NCBI GenBank assembly: GCA_945910005.1
Contig: OX246743.1
Coordinates: 13,560,587-13,624,586 of the forward strand
From: Isoperla grammatica
Taxonomy: Eukaryota; Arthropoda; Insecta; Plecoptera; Perlodidae
Direction: 5' to 3'
Length of the DNA: 64,000 nt
Shown: positions 11,115 to 20,241 of the stretch, piece after piece
Position numbering within the stretch: position 1 is the first letter of the stretch
Layout of the letters: every line of letters begins with the position of its first letter
The notes under the pieces: model-generated
Seen by the model: only the letters and a program-made list of their open reading frames with translations
Told to the model about the DNA's origin: nothing
The model's database searches: none
Program-made: the position numbers and the translations under genes

Positions 11115-13273
11115 TCATTTAATCGCCTTAGCACCTTATCGACATTTCTTTTACAATGCTCTAAATCCCTACCAGTGATAAGAATATCATCGAGATATAC
11201 CTTCACCCACGGCATATCTTTTAAAATCTCCTCCATGGTAGCTTGGAATATTCCCGGCGCACTAGATACGCCAAACGGAAGCCTGGTGAACTGGTAAAGG
11301 CCAAATTCCGTATTTATCGTTAAATATTGTCGCGACTCGGGGCCAACAATTAACTGCTGGTAAGCGTTTTGTAGGTCAAGGACCTTAAAGACGGTTCCTC
11401 CAGATAATGATGTGAAAATATCCTCGAGTCGAGGCAAAGGGTAGAAGTCTGTTTTCAATGCGGAATTTAGGGTCACCTTGAAATCCACGCAGATCCTAAC
11501 CTTGTTATTTGTTTGGGGTACGCATACAATGGGTGAGGCCCATTCGGCATGGCGTACGGGTACGAGGGTACCCACCTCCACCATTTCATCCAACTGCCGC
11601 TTCACCTCACACTTGAGGGCGTAAGGAATGCTATATGCCTTGTGGAATACCGGTGTCACATTTTCTTTTAGGACTAGGTTGGCCTGGTATTGTTTAATGG
11701 AAACCGACTTATCATTCGAAAACACATTGGGGAATTTTTTGATGAGCTCCTCTACGACTGTCCTTGGGATTACTAATGAATTAGAGGCTGCTAGGCCATC
11801 GTCAATTTCAACCGTGAAAATATCAGACTCCTCCAGGTTTTGGCCTAGAACTATCTCAGTGGACTCTGATTCGAGGGTTTCAGACTTTGTATCAACTTGA
11901 AGCACATTCCTCCAGGATGGGGATAGGCTATCCAACCATGGTCTACCTAGCAACGGCTTTATCTTCCTATTATTCTCACAAACGGTGAGTTTTAATAGCT
12001 TACTGGTGTTAGTTGGGGATTTGACTTTGACCTCTATCTGACCTAACACTCCTAGTTTTTCCCCGGTCACAGACTTTAAAGACAACGGGCTAGGGTGAAG
12101 CTTCTTTTGACTGAAGTTATCATAATAAAATTGACTTGAAATTAAACTCACACTGGCTCCGGTGTCTACTTCAAACTTTACAATAATATCTTCTACTCTT
12201 AATTTTACGAACAGGGGACTACCCCCAAGCGTTTTTATTGTAGACGGCACAACTTCCTTGGAGGTGACTTCTAGGACATCTTCGGCTGAGGACCCTTTAC
12301 TCACTACCTTGGTCACTCTTGCCGTAGCACTCGTACTCACTTTACTGACAGACACACTATCACTTGATTCACTATCGGCTTCACTAGAACCATCGGCAAT
12401 CACATCATGCACTCGCCGATTCTTTCGGCACACCCGAGAGGTATGGCCTTGCTTATGGCAACTGAAACACTCCCAGTTACGAGCTGGACAATCGGCTTCG
12501 TTGTGGAGACGCCCACATCGTCGGCAAGACTGCACACTTCCAGGATTCCTTGACTCGTACCTTGAAGACTGGCTAGATTGATGACTGGTCGGCCTACTAG
12601 ACTCCCGATGGAACGATGGACTGGACTGCCGACGCCCCGACGATGAAGATGGCCGACTGTACATTGGCTCGGAGGACCGCTGACGTGACGATGACTGACT
12701 TTGCCTTCGGGACTTGGGTACTAGATTGACTGACAGATTGGACAATTTGGACTGACTGTCTGCAAGCTCCATATTCAAGGCTATGGCACTGGCCTCGTCG
12801 AAGGTTAACGACTTCTCTAGAAGCAGTTTGCGTCGAATATTTTCTGACGACAAACCACAAACTAACCTGTCTCGTAAGGCTTCGGACAAAAAATCTTTGA
12901 AATCACAATGCTCCGACAGCTTCTTGATAGCTACTATGTAGTTACTGATACTTTCCCCTTCCTTTTGATTTCTGCAATGAAAATGGTATCTTTCCGAGAT
13001 AACCAATCTTTTGGGGGCGTAATGGGCCTTCAATACTGACACAATGACGTGGAAGGTTGACTCACTTGGTTTGTTTGGCATTAACATGTTCTTCAAGACT
13101 TGGTAAGTAGGTGCGCCGCATAGCGTTATGAACATGGGCACCTTTATATTATCCTCAGAAATTCCATTTAACACGAAATATGACTCTAATCTCTCTAAGT
13201 ATGAGACTATGTCCTCCGTTTCACAGGAAAAAGGTTCCATGTTCCCGACGATTCGAGACTTTACCAACGCCAT
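11111..13273 (-). CDS. Gypsy Gag-protease-reverse transcriptase (C-truncated)
   Basis: A 720-residue frame with an ATG at 13273 (MALVKSRIVGNMEPF). Residues 1-170 are a retrotransposon Gag capsid domain, 190-245 a Ser/Arg-rich linker, and 250-282 two zinc knuckles (C-x2-C-x3-H-x4-C and CFSCHKQGHTSRVC). The aspartic protease follows, with DTGA near 370, and then reverse transcriptase from about 540 with the catalytic YLDD at 693-696. Gag and Pol are fused in one frame, as in several mag-type animal gypsy elements. The frame stops soon after YLDD, where the thumb/connection and the start of RNase H are deleted. Family membership is clear; the exact clade is inference. Confidence 0.93.
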   Translation of the reverse strand: MALVKSRIVGNMEPFSCETEDIVSYLERLESYFVLNGISEDNIKVPMFITLCGAPTYQVLKNMLMPNKPSESTFHVIVSVLKAHYAPKRLVISERYHFHCRNQKEGESISNYIVAIKKLSEHCDFKDFLSEALRDRLVCGLSSENIRRKLLLEKSLTFDEASAIALNMELADSQSKLSNLSVNLVPKSRRQSQSSSRQRSSEPMYSRPSSSSGRRQSSPSFHRESSRPTSHQSSQSSRYESRNPGSVQSCRRCGRLHNEADCPARNWECFSCHKQGHTSRVCRKNRRVHDVIADGSSEADSESSDSVSVSKVSTSATARVTKVVSKGSSAEDVLEVTSKEVVPSTIKTLGGSPLFVKLRVEDIIVKFEVDTGASVSLISSQFYYDNFSQKKLHPSPLSLKSVTGEKLGVLGQIEVKVKSPTNTSKLLKLTVCENNRKIKPLLGRPWLDSLSPSWRNVLQVDTKSETLESESTEIVLGQNLEESDIFTVEIDDGLAASNSLVIPRTVVEELIKKFPNVFSNDKSVSIKQYQANLVLKENVTPVFHKAYSIPYALKCEVKRQLDEMVEVGTLVPVRHAEWASPIVCVPQTNNKVRICVDFKVTLNSALKTDFYPLPRLEDIFTSLSGGTVFKVLDLQNAYQQLIVGPESRQYLTINTEFGLYQFTRLPFGVSSAPGIFQATMEEILKDMPWVKVYLDDILITGRDLEHCKRNVDKVLRRLND

Positions 13274-13347
13274 TTTCCCTTTTGGTAGGCGTGTTTAGGC
13301 CAAGGCCTAGGCTAGGCTTACAAACTTACGTACTTGGACGCGCGGAT

Positions 13348-13363
13348 ACAGGCTCGTCGCCAA
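13348..13363 (-). other. Probable tRNA primer-binding site
   Basis: Just inside the 5' LTR the minus strand reads TGGCGACGAGCC. A TGG start two or three bases after the LTR is the usual minus-strand primer-binding site. The tRNA was not identified. Confidence 0.5.
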
Positions 13364-13365
13364 TA

Positions 13366-13588
13366 TGTAATGTTCTCCCCCAGGTGTTTAGGGTTCATTA
13401 AACAACCAGACTCCGGAAAATAGAGAATACTTTATTAGTACAAACACACGACTATTACATTCCATGGTCGACTACAGACTGTCACTCGGCGGACTATGTC
13501 GCCGGCCCATCCACAGCCTACTCCCGGGAGGGCGGGGCTAATCCCTACATGGGATGAATATCAGGCGGTGGCCACAACAACCACCACA
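13366..13588 (-). repeat. 5' LTR of the gypsy element
   Basis: A 223-bp LTR, followed by the target duplication ATGAT (13589-13593). It is the 5' LTR on the coding (minus) strand. Confidence 0.95.
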
Positions 13589-14304
13589 ATGATGTGTAGA
13601 AAAGTTGCAATCTGTTTTGAGCGGTACTGTCCGCAGTCGCCGAGTGTTTCGCGGAGCGCTGGCTGGACTCGTATAACACAATGAGTCCTCTGTCTATCGG
13701 GAAGGCGCCAGCGACCTCAGAACCGATACAGTTGCACTACGCTTTAGAAGAAAAATGCAGCAGAGCTGCCGAAGGGAATCTAGTAGAAAAGCTAACTGTT
13801 CACTATTTTTTTTTCTTGCATTGAAGCAACCTATATCAATTGTATTTTACACATAACTGAATTTCATGGACTAATGACTTATTGGTGATTTTCTAGTTCT
13901 TCATCTGACTATCCCTTTAAGTTTGTGTGCGAAAATGTATTCCTTGCTAACAACCACTTCTTAGCCCACATTCTCATTTTTCTTCTTCTTGTTTTAATAA
14001 TTACCTCTTTTCTTATCAATAATAAGCCAGTTACAGCTAGTTATACATAGTTGAATAGTTGAAACAAGACGGCGTTGGCTAAACCGTAACCGTAACGAAC
14101 TCTGTCGGAGACTTCGGGTCCCGCAGTCTGCCTGGATAAATCAGCGCACCGCGTCTTTATTTCAATGTGCACATAACAATTACAAGCTTTTCGATTTAAT
14201 GTAAACATACCAAAGTCCACAACTCGTAATTTAACGTGAGTGATTGTTGGCGGTTAGCGGGAGGGAAGGGGGGCACATGCCCGTGTGCCCTTATAGCAGA
14301 GCCG

Positions 14305-14430
14305 CCACTGGCAAGTGTTATTGTGGTTCTTGCAGCTGGCCTAGACGGCGAGCACGTGTGCTGGTGATTGCCATGGTTACAGCAAGTGTTATTGTTGTTG
14401 TTGCAGCAAGCCTAGACGGCGAGAACGTAC
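14305..14430 (+). repeat. Two copies of a 71-bp unit
   Basis: The unit contains CCTAGACGGCGAG, CACGTGTG, TTGCCATGGTTACAGCAAGT and TTATTGTTGTTGTTGCAGC. Two copies lie here and about two more at 16725-16850. The dispersed tandem pairs suggest part of a mobile element. The TTGTTGTTGTTGCAG end resembles a splice acceptor. Confidence 0.6.
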
Positions 14431-14539
14431 TATGGGTGCTGCGATATCTCAGCTACCGATCAGCAAAGCACAATGCACAGTCGGCATTGGAGCGGCTGCT
14501 GCTGCTGCTATGGTGTTCTATGGTGTGCGTGGGAGAAAG

Positions 14540-15183
14540 GGGTCGAGCCCGAAGGTAAAGAATAGGGCTTACAAAACGGTAGTTCAGCCTATTTTGGAAT
14601 ATAGGGGGGCGGTGTGGGATCCATATAGGAAGGGGGAGGTTTTGAGCTAGAGAAAGTGCAGCGTAGGGCGGCAACGAAGGTTACGGGACAAGTTAGGCGA
14701 TGGAGGTATGAGGAAGATAAGTTAATAAGGGAATGCGATGAAGGTTTATGATAGCGTTACAGCGATGATAGGGGAGTTGGGTTTGGAGTCTTTAGAGGAG
14801 AGGAGAAGGAGTGATAGGATGTGTAATCTATACGAAGCAGCTAGGCTAGGGGGAAAATAGGGTGGGGGGAAATCCGTAACAGATTGCAAGAAGGGGTATA
14901 CAGAGGGAGGGGGGATCATAAATGGAAGTTTCAGAGAAAGGTGGTAAGAAGTGATCTGGGTATGTTTGGATTACTTGAGGGAACGGTTAGGGAATGGAAC
15001 GAGTTACCCGAAGGAGGGGGTTGAGTGCGAATCAGTAAGGGAATTTAGAAAATTAGGAATAGAATGAGGGATATGAAGTTATGAGGTGGGGGGGGGGGGG
15101 GGGGGAAGGTTTGGACAGGTTGCCACCGGGCAGTTATGGCCCATATCAGCCTTGAAGTGTCTAATCTAATCTAATCTAATCTG
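14540..15183 (+). mobile_element. 5'-truncated, decayed LINE 3' end
   Basis: The sequence encodes, with frameshifts, the region after the reverse-transcriptase palm of non-LTR elements: KVKNRAYKTVVQPILEY, a GAVWDPY motif, then ELEKVQRRAA and later LGLESLEERRR. It ends in a G18 run (15088-15105) and a TCTAA microsatellite tail (15158-15182). The tail lies immediately upstream of the acceptor of exon c. Confidence 0.75.
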
Positions 15184-15191
15184 ACCCCCAG

Positions 15192-15329
15192 CTACCCCCA
15201 AAGGAACAACAAACAGATGCAGCACCTGAGCTAGCGGTGAATTTGCACCCTACTTCCAAACCACCGGAGGACAGTTCGGACTCTGAAATTGAAGAGAAAT
15301 ACTACGACAGCAAGCCCTCGTCGGAATAC
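15192..15329 (+). CDS. Exon c of the unrecognised gene
   Basis: 138 bp (46 codons, phase 0 to phase 0) between acceptor CTGACCCCCAG and strong donor GTAAGT at 15330. It encodes an acidic, Pro/Ser-rich peptide starting LPPKEQQTDAAPELAV and containing SSDSEIEEKYYDSKP. There are no stops in this frame. The upstream TCTAA repeats of the LINE tail offer branch-point-like and pyrimidine-rich sequence. Confidence 0.55.
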
Positions 15330-15445
15330 GTAAGTAGGCTAGACGTTCGCAATTATACATCAAGTCTTACTCAACATGGCCTGTCAAACAAAGAAAACAA
15401 CTTGAAAGATTAGTTAGTAATAGGAATAATAAATAATAATGATAA

Positions 15446-15702
15446 TTTTCCTTAGGAAATCTCCCCAGGAACAACATTCATGTCCTTCTTCAGGTTTCTT
15501 CTTAGTTATTACGGTGTTTGGAATCGTTTGGAAGGAATGTCCGAGGGCTCTTAAAATATGACTCAATCCCAGCATTAGTCTTATGACTGAGGAAAACCTC
15601 GAGGAAAACTATCAGTCAGGGTTGCCGGTGACCGTTTTCGAAACGGATATCGCCCGAATTAGAGTATCGCGTCTTAGCTCTGTGCCATTTCTATTGGTAG
15701 CA
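15446..15702 (-). mobile_element. SINE copy 2, full length but degraded
   Basis: It aligns over its whole length with 41955-42200 (TTAGGAAATCTCC, CCGAGGGCTCT, ATGACTCAATCCCAGCA, GACTGAGGAAAACCTC, then the tRNA-related head). The B box is mutated. It lies in intron c of the unrecognised gene. Confidence 0.7.
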
Positions 15703-15930
15703 GCAAACAGTATAATCTTTGGCATAGCAGTAATATATATATGAATCTACAAATTTTGTGATTGTACTTTTAAATCTACATTCTTTGTTTGTACATCACC
15801 GTCAGAGTCAGTATTGCCACGATATGAAGTAGATGTCAGAGCTATAGTCGAACACCAAACTTCCACCAGGGGATTGCTGGTCCTTGCGTAGCTGACGAGT
15901 CTTCCTACAAATTGATGCATATCGTTTCAG

Positions 15931-16131
15931 GACTGGGATTGGCGTACGAAAGATCGCGCTCCCCAGGGTCCATCCAACGACGATAGGTCGAAGTCCAAGC
16001 AGAGATCGAGACGGACCCGCAGAAAGAGAAATATGGGTTATGGTCTCCGGTCAAGAACCAAAAGGTACCCGAGACCCGCCCCAGGGAGCCGGGTATTCGA
16101 GGCAACGATCTTTATTAGAGAATCAGTATAA
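15931..16131 (+). CDS. Terminal exon d of the unrecognised gene
   Basis: After a good acceptor (CATATCGTTTCAG) the phase-0 frame runs 66 codons to TAA at 16129-16131. It begins DWDWRTKDRAPQGPSNDD, followed by a strongly basic stretch rich in Arg and Ser (SKSKQRSRRTRRKR). AATAAA follows 50 bp after the stop, which supports a terminal exon. The basic tail suggests a nucleic-acid-binding or nuclear protein, but that is only inference. Confidence 0.55.
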   Translation, partial: DWDWRTKDRAPQGPSNDDRSKSKQRSRRTRRKRNMGYGLRSRTKRYPRPAPGSRVFEATIFIRESV

Positions 16132-16180
16132 AGAGGTATGTCTCATTTAGTAGTGATCATTGTGTATAAAATAATTTAGA

Positions 16181-16186
16181 AATAAA
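16181..16186 (+). terminator. Polyadenylation signal
   Basis: AATAAA lies 50 bp after the TAA of exon d and before a T-rich stretch. Confidence 0.5.
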
Positions 16187-16209
16187 ATTATATTGTTTTA
16201 AGTCTGTGG

Positions 16210-16710
16210 TTGTTTAGTGTTATACACATGGAGACCACAGACCCTTGGATTCGTTTTATAGCAATTAGCATCATCAAATTGTGTAGCTGATTTCAACACT
16301 TTTTGTCTAGAAAGCCACGTCGCCAAGTGCTGTATAGGTAGCTTTCAATAGACGTCACGTGGCGGCCATTATGAGGTACATATTGCTTGTTTACATTTGT
16401 TCTGTCAATAGAAGACATAAGTTATTCAGGAAATATCACAGTTTTAAGCCGTATAGATTCATGTGTGCAGATAGAAGTTCAAGAAAATGATAACACATGC
16501 ACATGATTTCTTCAAACAGAGTTTACGCGTTCTTATTTTGTTTTCAGTGATAATACGGAACCTTTGTTTGAAAACAGTTGATGTGTCAGTCAAAGAACAT
16601 CTGCAATATCGCAACAATGCAATGTCGGAAGAACGTAAACAAATGTTTACAGAGTACCTCAGTATGGCTACCGTGCGATACCGGAAATGACGTTATTGCA
16701 AGCTCCCTAT
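16210..16710. other. No recognisable gene
   Basis: Mixed-composition sequence with no supported exon, RNA gene or repeat. An open frame at 16487-16690 looks like chance. Confidence 0.5.
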
Positions 16711-16724
16711 ACGTGTGCTGTACA

Positions 16725-16850
16725 CGTGTGTTGGTGGTTGCCATGGTTACAGCAAGTGTTATTGTTGTTGTTGCAGCTGGCCTAGACGGCGAGCACGTGT
16801 GTTGGAGATTGCCATGGTTACAGCAAGTGTGATTGTTGTTGTTGCAGCTG
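16725..16850 (+). repeat. Two more copies of the 71-bp unit
   Basis: Same unit as 14305-14430, with CCATGGTTACAGCAAGTG and GGCCTAGACGGCGAGCACG, again as a tandem pair. Confidence 0.6.
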
Positions 16851-17759
16851 GGGAGGGATGGCCGATACGCTGTACGCATGATACATGCATACATGTACAT
16901 GTACATGATACGATGCATGGACAAGTATACGCGGGAGCAGCACTTTCTCCCGTTCATTGGACCGTTGTTGCAATGATTATTATTATTATTATTTTTACGG
17001 TCATCATTGGTGTTTTAAGACACACACCTCAATTATTGGCATCGTGAATCGTCATCGAGATCGGGGCCGCAATAGTTCATTATCCCATTACAAATCATTA
17101 CGACATTACGATCTAGTTGTGAACAGTGCCATATCCGGATTGCGATTGTGATCCCGATACCGTCAATTATTGCCAGGCTTCAAGTGATTAGTGCATTCAA
17201 ATCCGAAGCAAGCTAAAACTAGAGAGCCTCTGTGTGACACGTTCATACGTAAGCACGTCCAAGTCCATGAACATTGTGCCCAAAAGTTCTTGAACTTACC
17301 GCCATTGTTAAGTATAAGAAAGTGTATTGCTTAGATTCAGATGTCATAGTTACTTAACTTATAGACAAGCAATACAAATGTAAAGTCTTTTATACCTAAA
17401 ATACTTATTGGATCGCATTAAAAATAACATATTCGTGACGCGACGGACATGTCCTATGGTGTGGCTATCTCACATTTTGCCACTAGTTTGTTTTGGAAAA
17501 AACATTTCGAGCAAATGTTGTGAACTTCTTGAACAATGTTGCCACAAGGCATTCAATCCACGCCAAAGTTTGCGGATATTCCAAATTTCAACTTGATATG
17601 AATCTCCGTTCAACCACTATCATGAGACATATACAAAACAAAACAGGAACAAACAAACAAACAGAAAACAAGTGCTATTAAAAGTAGAATGGAAACTGCC
17701 GCTTCGCTCGCTTGCAATGTCAACGCTTATCACAAAACACACGACTGCTAGCTGTATGC

Positions 17760-17812
17760 TGACGTCATACCGCGATACACCCGTCTTCGGGGTACATTGG
17801 TGTATATAAATG
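17760..17812 (+). promoter_or_regulatory. Candidate promoter (CRE plus TATA)
   Basis: TGACGTCA at 17760-17767 is followed by TATATAAA at 17803-17810, about 1 kb upstream of the repeat-protein gene. The distance fits a small first exon near 17830-17950, but no spliced first exon could be established. An ATG-initiated 96-codon frame (17810-18100) overlaps the TATA box and is probably chance. Confidence 0.3.
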
Positions 17813-18796
17813 AGATTCCGAACATCGAACGCACGGTTCGTTGCTAAGCAAAGGTTGACACAGGGATTGCCGATGATGGAAATAGTGCCGGCGCAGATAG
17901 CTCAAGTAAAACACGTTTCCGTAAAAGTGAAAAATGTCAGAGAGGAGAGAGTTAGCAACCCTCTCCTCCCTCCCCAAGGCTCTCAAATATGGCGTTTTTA
18001 TAAGGCTAAACACATTGGTGTAACAACCAGAAAAAAACTATATTCGGCTTTGTTCTCATACAATTTGATGTTAGCATGTGTTATTGATATTCTGTTATAA
18101 CTGTTGTTACAATGACATCAAGAAAATACTGAACAGTGGTATGCATGTTTAGATAGGATTAGCCATACACATTTTGTTTATACTTGATATTTCTTCTCCT
18201 CACAGACGTGCACGCGCAGAAGAATTTAAAATATGACGGAATAGATATGAAGAACTGTTTATTCACAAGCATGACTAGTCTGTATTTGAGCGATATTCCT
18301 ATATTAATTATGTATAACGTTTTTTGCTTGTTTTGCGTTCTATAAAAATAATACCGCCAGAAGGCGAAATTACATTTTGAAAAACGAAATTTGTGAAAAA
18401 TAAAACTATTGTTGTAGGGCTCTATTTCTATCTTACCCATTAAAATAATGTGTCACGTTGGCTAAGTTGGCAACAATCCACTTGCAGCTTTTTCATTCCT
18501 AGACTGATTTTAAAGTCTTGCACCAATTTGAGACAGACTGGGTAATAAAAGTGCTTTGTTTTACTTTTTGGTTTACTAACATGCTCACCTTGTATACAAA
18601 ATAGCTGCTTGATACTGAAATAATTAACTTAAACTATCTTTTTTTATTGCAGAGTGGTTTGAATGATTTGCGGGCGTTATGCATCAAGTCACCCGATAAG
18701 ACTATTTTGTTCAACACAAGTCTACACAATCGTTGCGAATCAAATGGTCCAGGCATATAAATTTGAATAACTCACAAACAAATGTACAAAAATTAA

Positions 18797-19033
18797 TTGC
18801 ACTCCGTGCACAAACGTCCAGAGAAGGACCAACGCTTTTTGAAATTCAGAGTCGTCTCTACGGTAGGCCCTACCGCTAGCGGTAAAAAATCAAATGTTAG
18901 AAGGCCCAGAAGTACTCGCGTAGAACCCTGCTTACCAGAAAAAAAGGAACCAGTGAAGAAGGAATCAAAAACTGCCCCTTGCAAAAAACCATCAATAGAT
19001 CATAAAGAAGACGTTTGTGGTAAAAAATATTAA
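18797..19033 (+). CDS. Don Juan-like repeat protein, N-proximal segment
   Basis: An open frame with no in-frame ATG; the upstream stop is directly before it, so a first exon or altered start must lie further left (a weak acceptor is CGTCCAG at 18815-18821). It encodes FLKFRVVSTVGPT, a basic stretch (KKSNVRRPRSTRVEP), and then Lys/Cys/Pro-rich sequence (EPCLPEKKEPVKKE, CKKPS, VCGKKY) that grades into the repeat domain. It ends at TAA (19031-19033), but similar sequence (NVCGKKSEKKND) continues in the same frame beyond the stop, so this stop looks like a nonsense mutation or an error. Confidence 0.45.
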   Translation: MHSVHKRPEKDQRFLKFRVVSTVGPTASGKKSNVRRPRSTRVEPCLPEKKEPVKKESKTAPCKKPSIDHKEDVCGKKY

Positions 19034-19074
19034 CCAACTAATGTTTGTGGAAAGAAAAGTGAAAAAAAGAATGA

Positions 19075-20241
19075 TCGTCAAAAGAAAAAAAAAATGATTG
19101 TAAAAAGAAACCAGAACCGAAGAACAAGTGTAAAGAGAAATCTGACGAGTGTAAAGAGAACAAACCTGTTGAATGTAAAAAGAAACCAGAACCGAAGAAT
19201 GAGTGTAAAGAGAACAAAGAACATGAAAAGAAATCTGACGAGTGTAAAGAGCACCACGAAGAAGAAGACCCATGTAAACCGGTAGAGCCACCTTGTCGGG
19301 AGAAAACCAAAGAGGAGAAACGTTGCGAGTATGATCCAAAACATGCGACTGTGCGACCACCTGGGGTGGTTCCGTGTCCGCTCCCTACGGATCATTGCGA
19401 TGTAAAACCATACAAGCTGGCGCCAGGGGAGTTGGAGGCAGTGGGCAGGGCGACGCCAGAGAAAGAGTGCCCGAAACCAAAAGTGTTGGAGGCACCGAAA
19501 ATGTGTGAAGTGTTGGCAGCTAGAAAGAAAAAACAGAAGAAGGAACCTTGTGTGGAAGAAAAAAAGGATCCGTGTAAAAAAGAAGACCCCTGTAAAAAAG
19601 AAGACCCTTGTAAAAAGAAAGACCCTTGTAAAAAGAAAGACCCTTGTAAAAAAGAAGACCCTTGTAAAAAGAAAGGCCCTTGTAAAAAGAAAGACCCTTG
19701 TAAAAAGAAAGACCCTTGTAAAAAGAAAGACCCTTGTAAAAAGAAAGACCCTTGTAAAAAGAAAGACCCTTGTAAAAAGAAAGGTCCTTGTAAAAAGGAA
19801 GAACCTTGTAAAAAGGAAGATCCTTGTAAAAAGAAAGATCCTTGTAAAGACGAAGACCCTTGTAGAAAGGAAGACCCTTGTAAAGAGGAAGGCCCTTGTA
19901 AAGAGGAAGACCCTTGTAAAAACGAAGACCATTGTAAAAAAGAAGACCCTTGTGAAGAGGAAGACCCTTGTAAAAACGAAGACCATTGTAAAAAGGAAGA
20001 CCCTTGTAAAGAGGAAGACCCTTGTAAAGAGGAAGACCCTTGTAAAGAGGAAGACCCTTGTAAACACGAAGATCCTTGTATAAAGGAAGACCCTTGTAAA
20101 GAGGAAGACCCTTGTAAACACGAAGATCCATGTATAAAAGAAGACCCTTGTAAAAAGAAAGACCCTTGTAAAAAGAAAGAACCTTCTAAAAGGAAAGAAC
20201 CTTCTAAAAAGAAAGATCCTTGCAAAAAGGACTCCTTGTAA
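19075..20241 (+). CDS. Don Juan-like DPCKKK-repeat protein, main reading frame
   Basis: An open frame of 388 codons. The first 160 residues carry Cys/Lys/Glu-rich repeats (DECKENK, ECKKKPEPKN) and a non-repetitive stretch (RPPGVVPCPLPTDHCDV, YKLAPGELEAVGRATPEK, VLEAPKMCEVLAARKKKQ). About 37 hexapeptides of the DPCKKK/DPCKEE/DPCKHE type follow from 19567. A repeated DPCKKK motif is the hallmark of Drosophila Don Juan, a sperm-tail protein of the mitochondrial derivative, so a testis role is likely by analogy. The frame is offset from 18797-19033 by an A-run at 19084-19094. It ends at KKDSL and TAA (20239-20241), where 2 bp are missing relative to other repeats. Whether this is the natural C-terminus is open. 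Confidence 0.55.
   Translation, partial: SSKEKKNDCKKKPEPKNKCKEKSDECKENKPVECKKKPEPKNECKENKEHEKKSDECKEHHEEEDPCKPVEPPCREKTKEEKRCEYDPKHATVRPPGVVPCPLPTDHCDVKPYKLAPGELEAVGRATPEKECPKPKVLEAPKMCEVLAARKKKQKKEPCVEEKKDPCKKEDPCKKEDPCKKKDPCKKKDPCKKEDPCKKKGPCKKKDPCKKKDPCKKKDPCKKKDPCKKKDPCKKKGPCKKEEPCKKEDPCKKKDPCKDEDPCRKEDPCKEEGPCKEEDPCKNEDHCKKEDPCEEEDPCKNEDHCKKEDPCKEEDPCKEEDPCKEEDPCKHEDPCIKEDPCKEEDPCKHEDPCIKEDPCKKKDPCKKKEPSKRKEPSKKKDPCKKDSL

Larger units (their letters stand above)
9012..13588 (-). mobile_element. Ty3/gypsy LTR retrotransposon, defective
   Basis: A 4577-bp element on the minus strand bounded by 223-bp LTRs (9012-9234 and 13366-13588) beginning TGT and ending ACA, and flanked by the 5-bp direct repeat ATGAT at 9007-9011 and 13589-13593. 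The interior encodes Gag with two zinc knuckles, an aspartic protease, reverse transcriptase, RNase H and integrase in the Ty3/gypsy order. The LTRs differ at about two positions (ATATAG/AAATAG and ATTTTA/ACTTTA), so the insertion is young. The coding region is nevertheless broken by one internal deletion and at least two frameshifts, so this copy cannot make the full polyprotein. Confidence 0.95.
8662..13916. mobile_element. Kolobok-like DNA transposon (non-autonomous), interrupted
   Basis: The left end reads TTAA then AGGGATAGTC, and the right end is GACTATCCCT then TTAA (13917-13920). The inverted similarity extends about 30 bp (AAGAACTA / TAGTTCTT). A TTAA target duplication with AGGGA termini is typical of Kolobok/T2-type transposons. 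With the inserted gypsy element (9012-13588) and its duplicated target removed, about 670 bp remain, with no transposase seen, so it is a MITE-sized copy. It predates the gypsy insertion. Confidence 0.7.
7997..15191 (+). other. Large intron filled with nested mobile elements
   Basis: Between donor GTAAAT and acceptor CTGACCCCCAG lie a SINE tail, a GC-rich inverted block, a Kolobok-like transposon split by a Ty3/gypsy element, two copies of a 71-bp unit and a LINE fragment. Stretches 13921-14240 and 14440-14540 show nothing recognisable. Confidence 0.45.

Noticed and set aside
18653..18763. Exon after the acceptor TTTTTTTATTGCAG
   Set aside because: Only one frame is open, for 36 codons, with no homology, no partner exon and no poly(A) signal.
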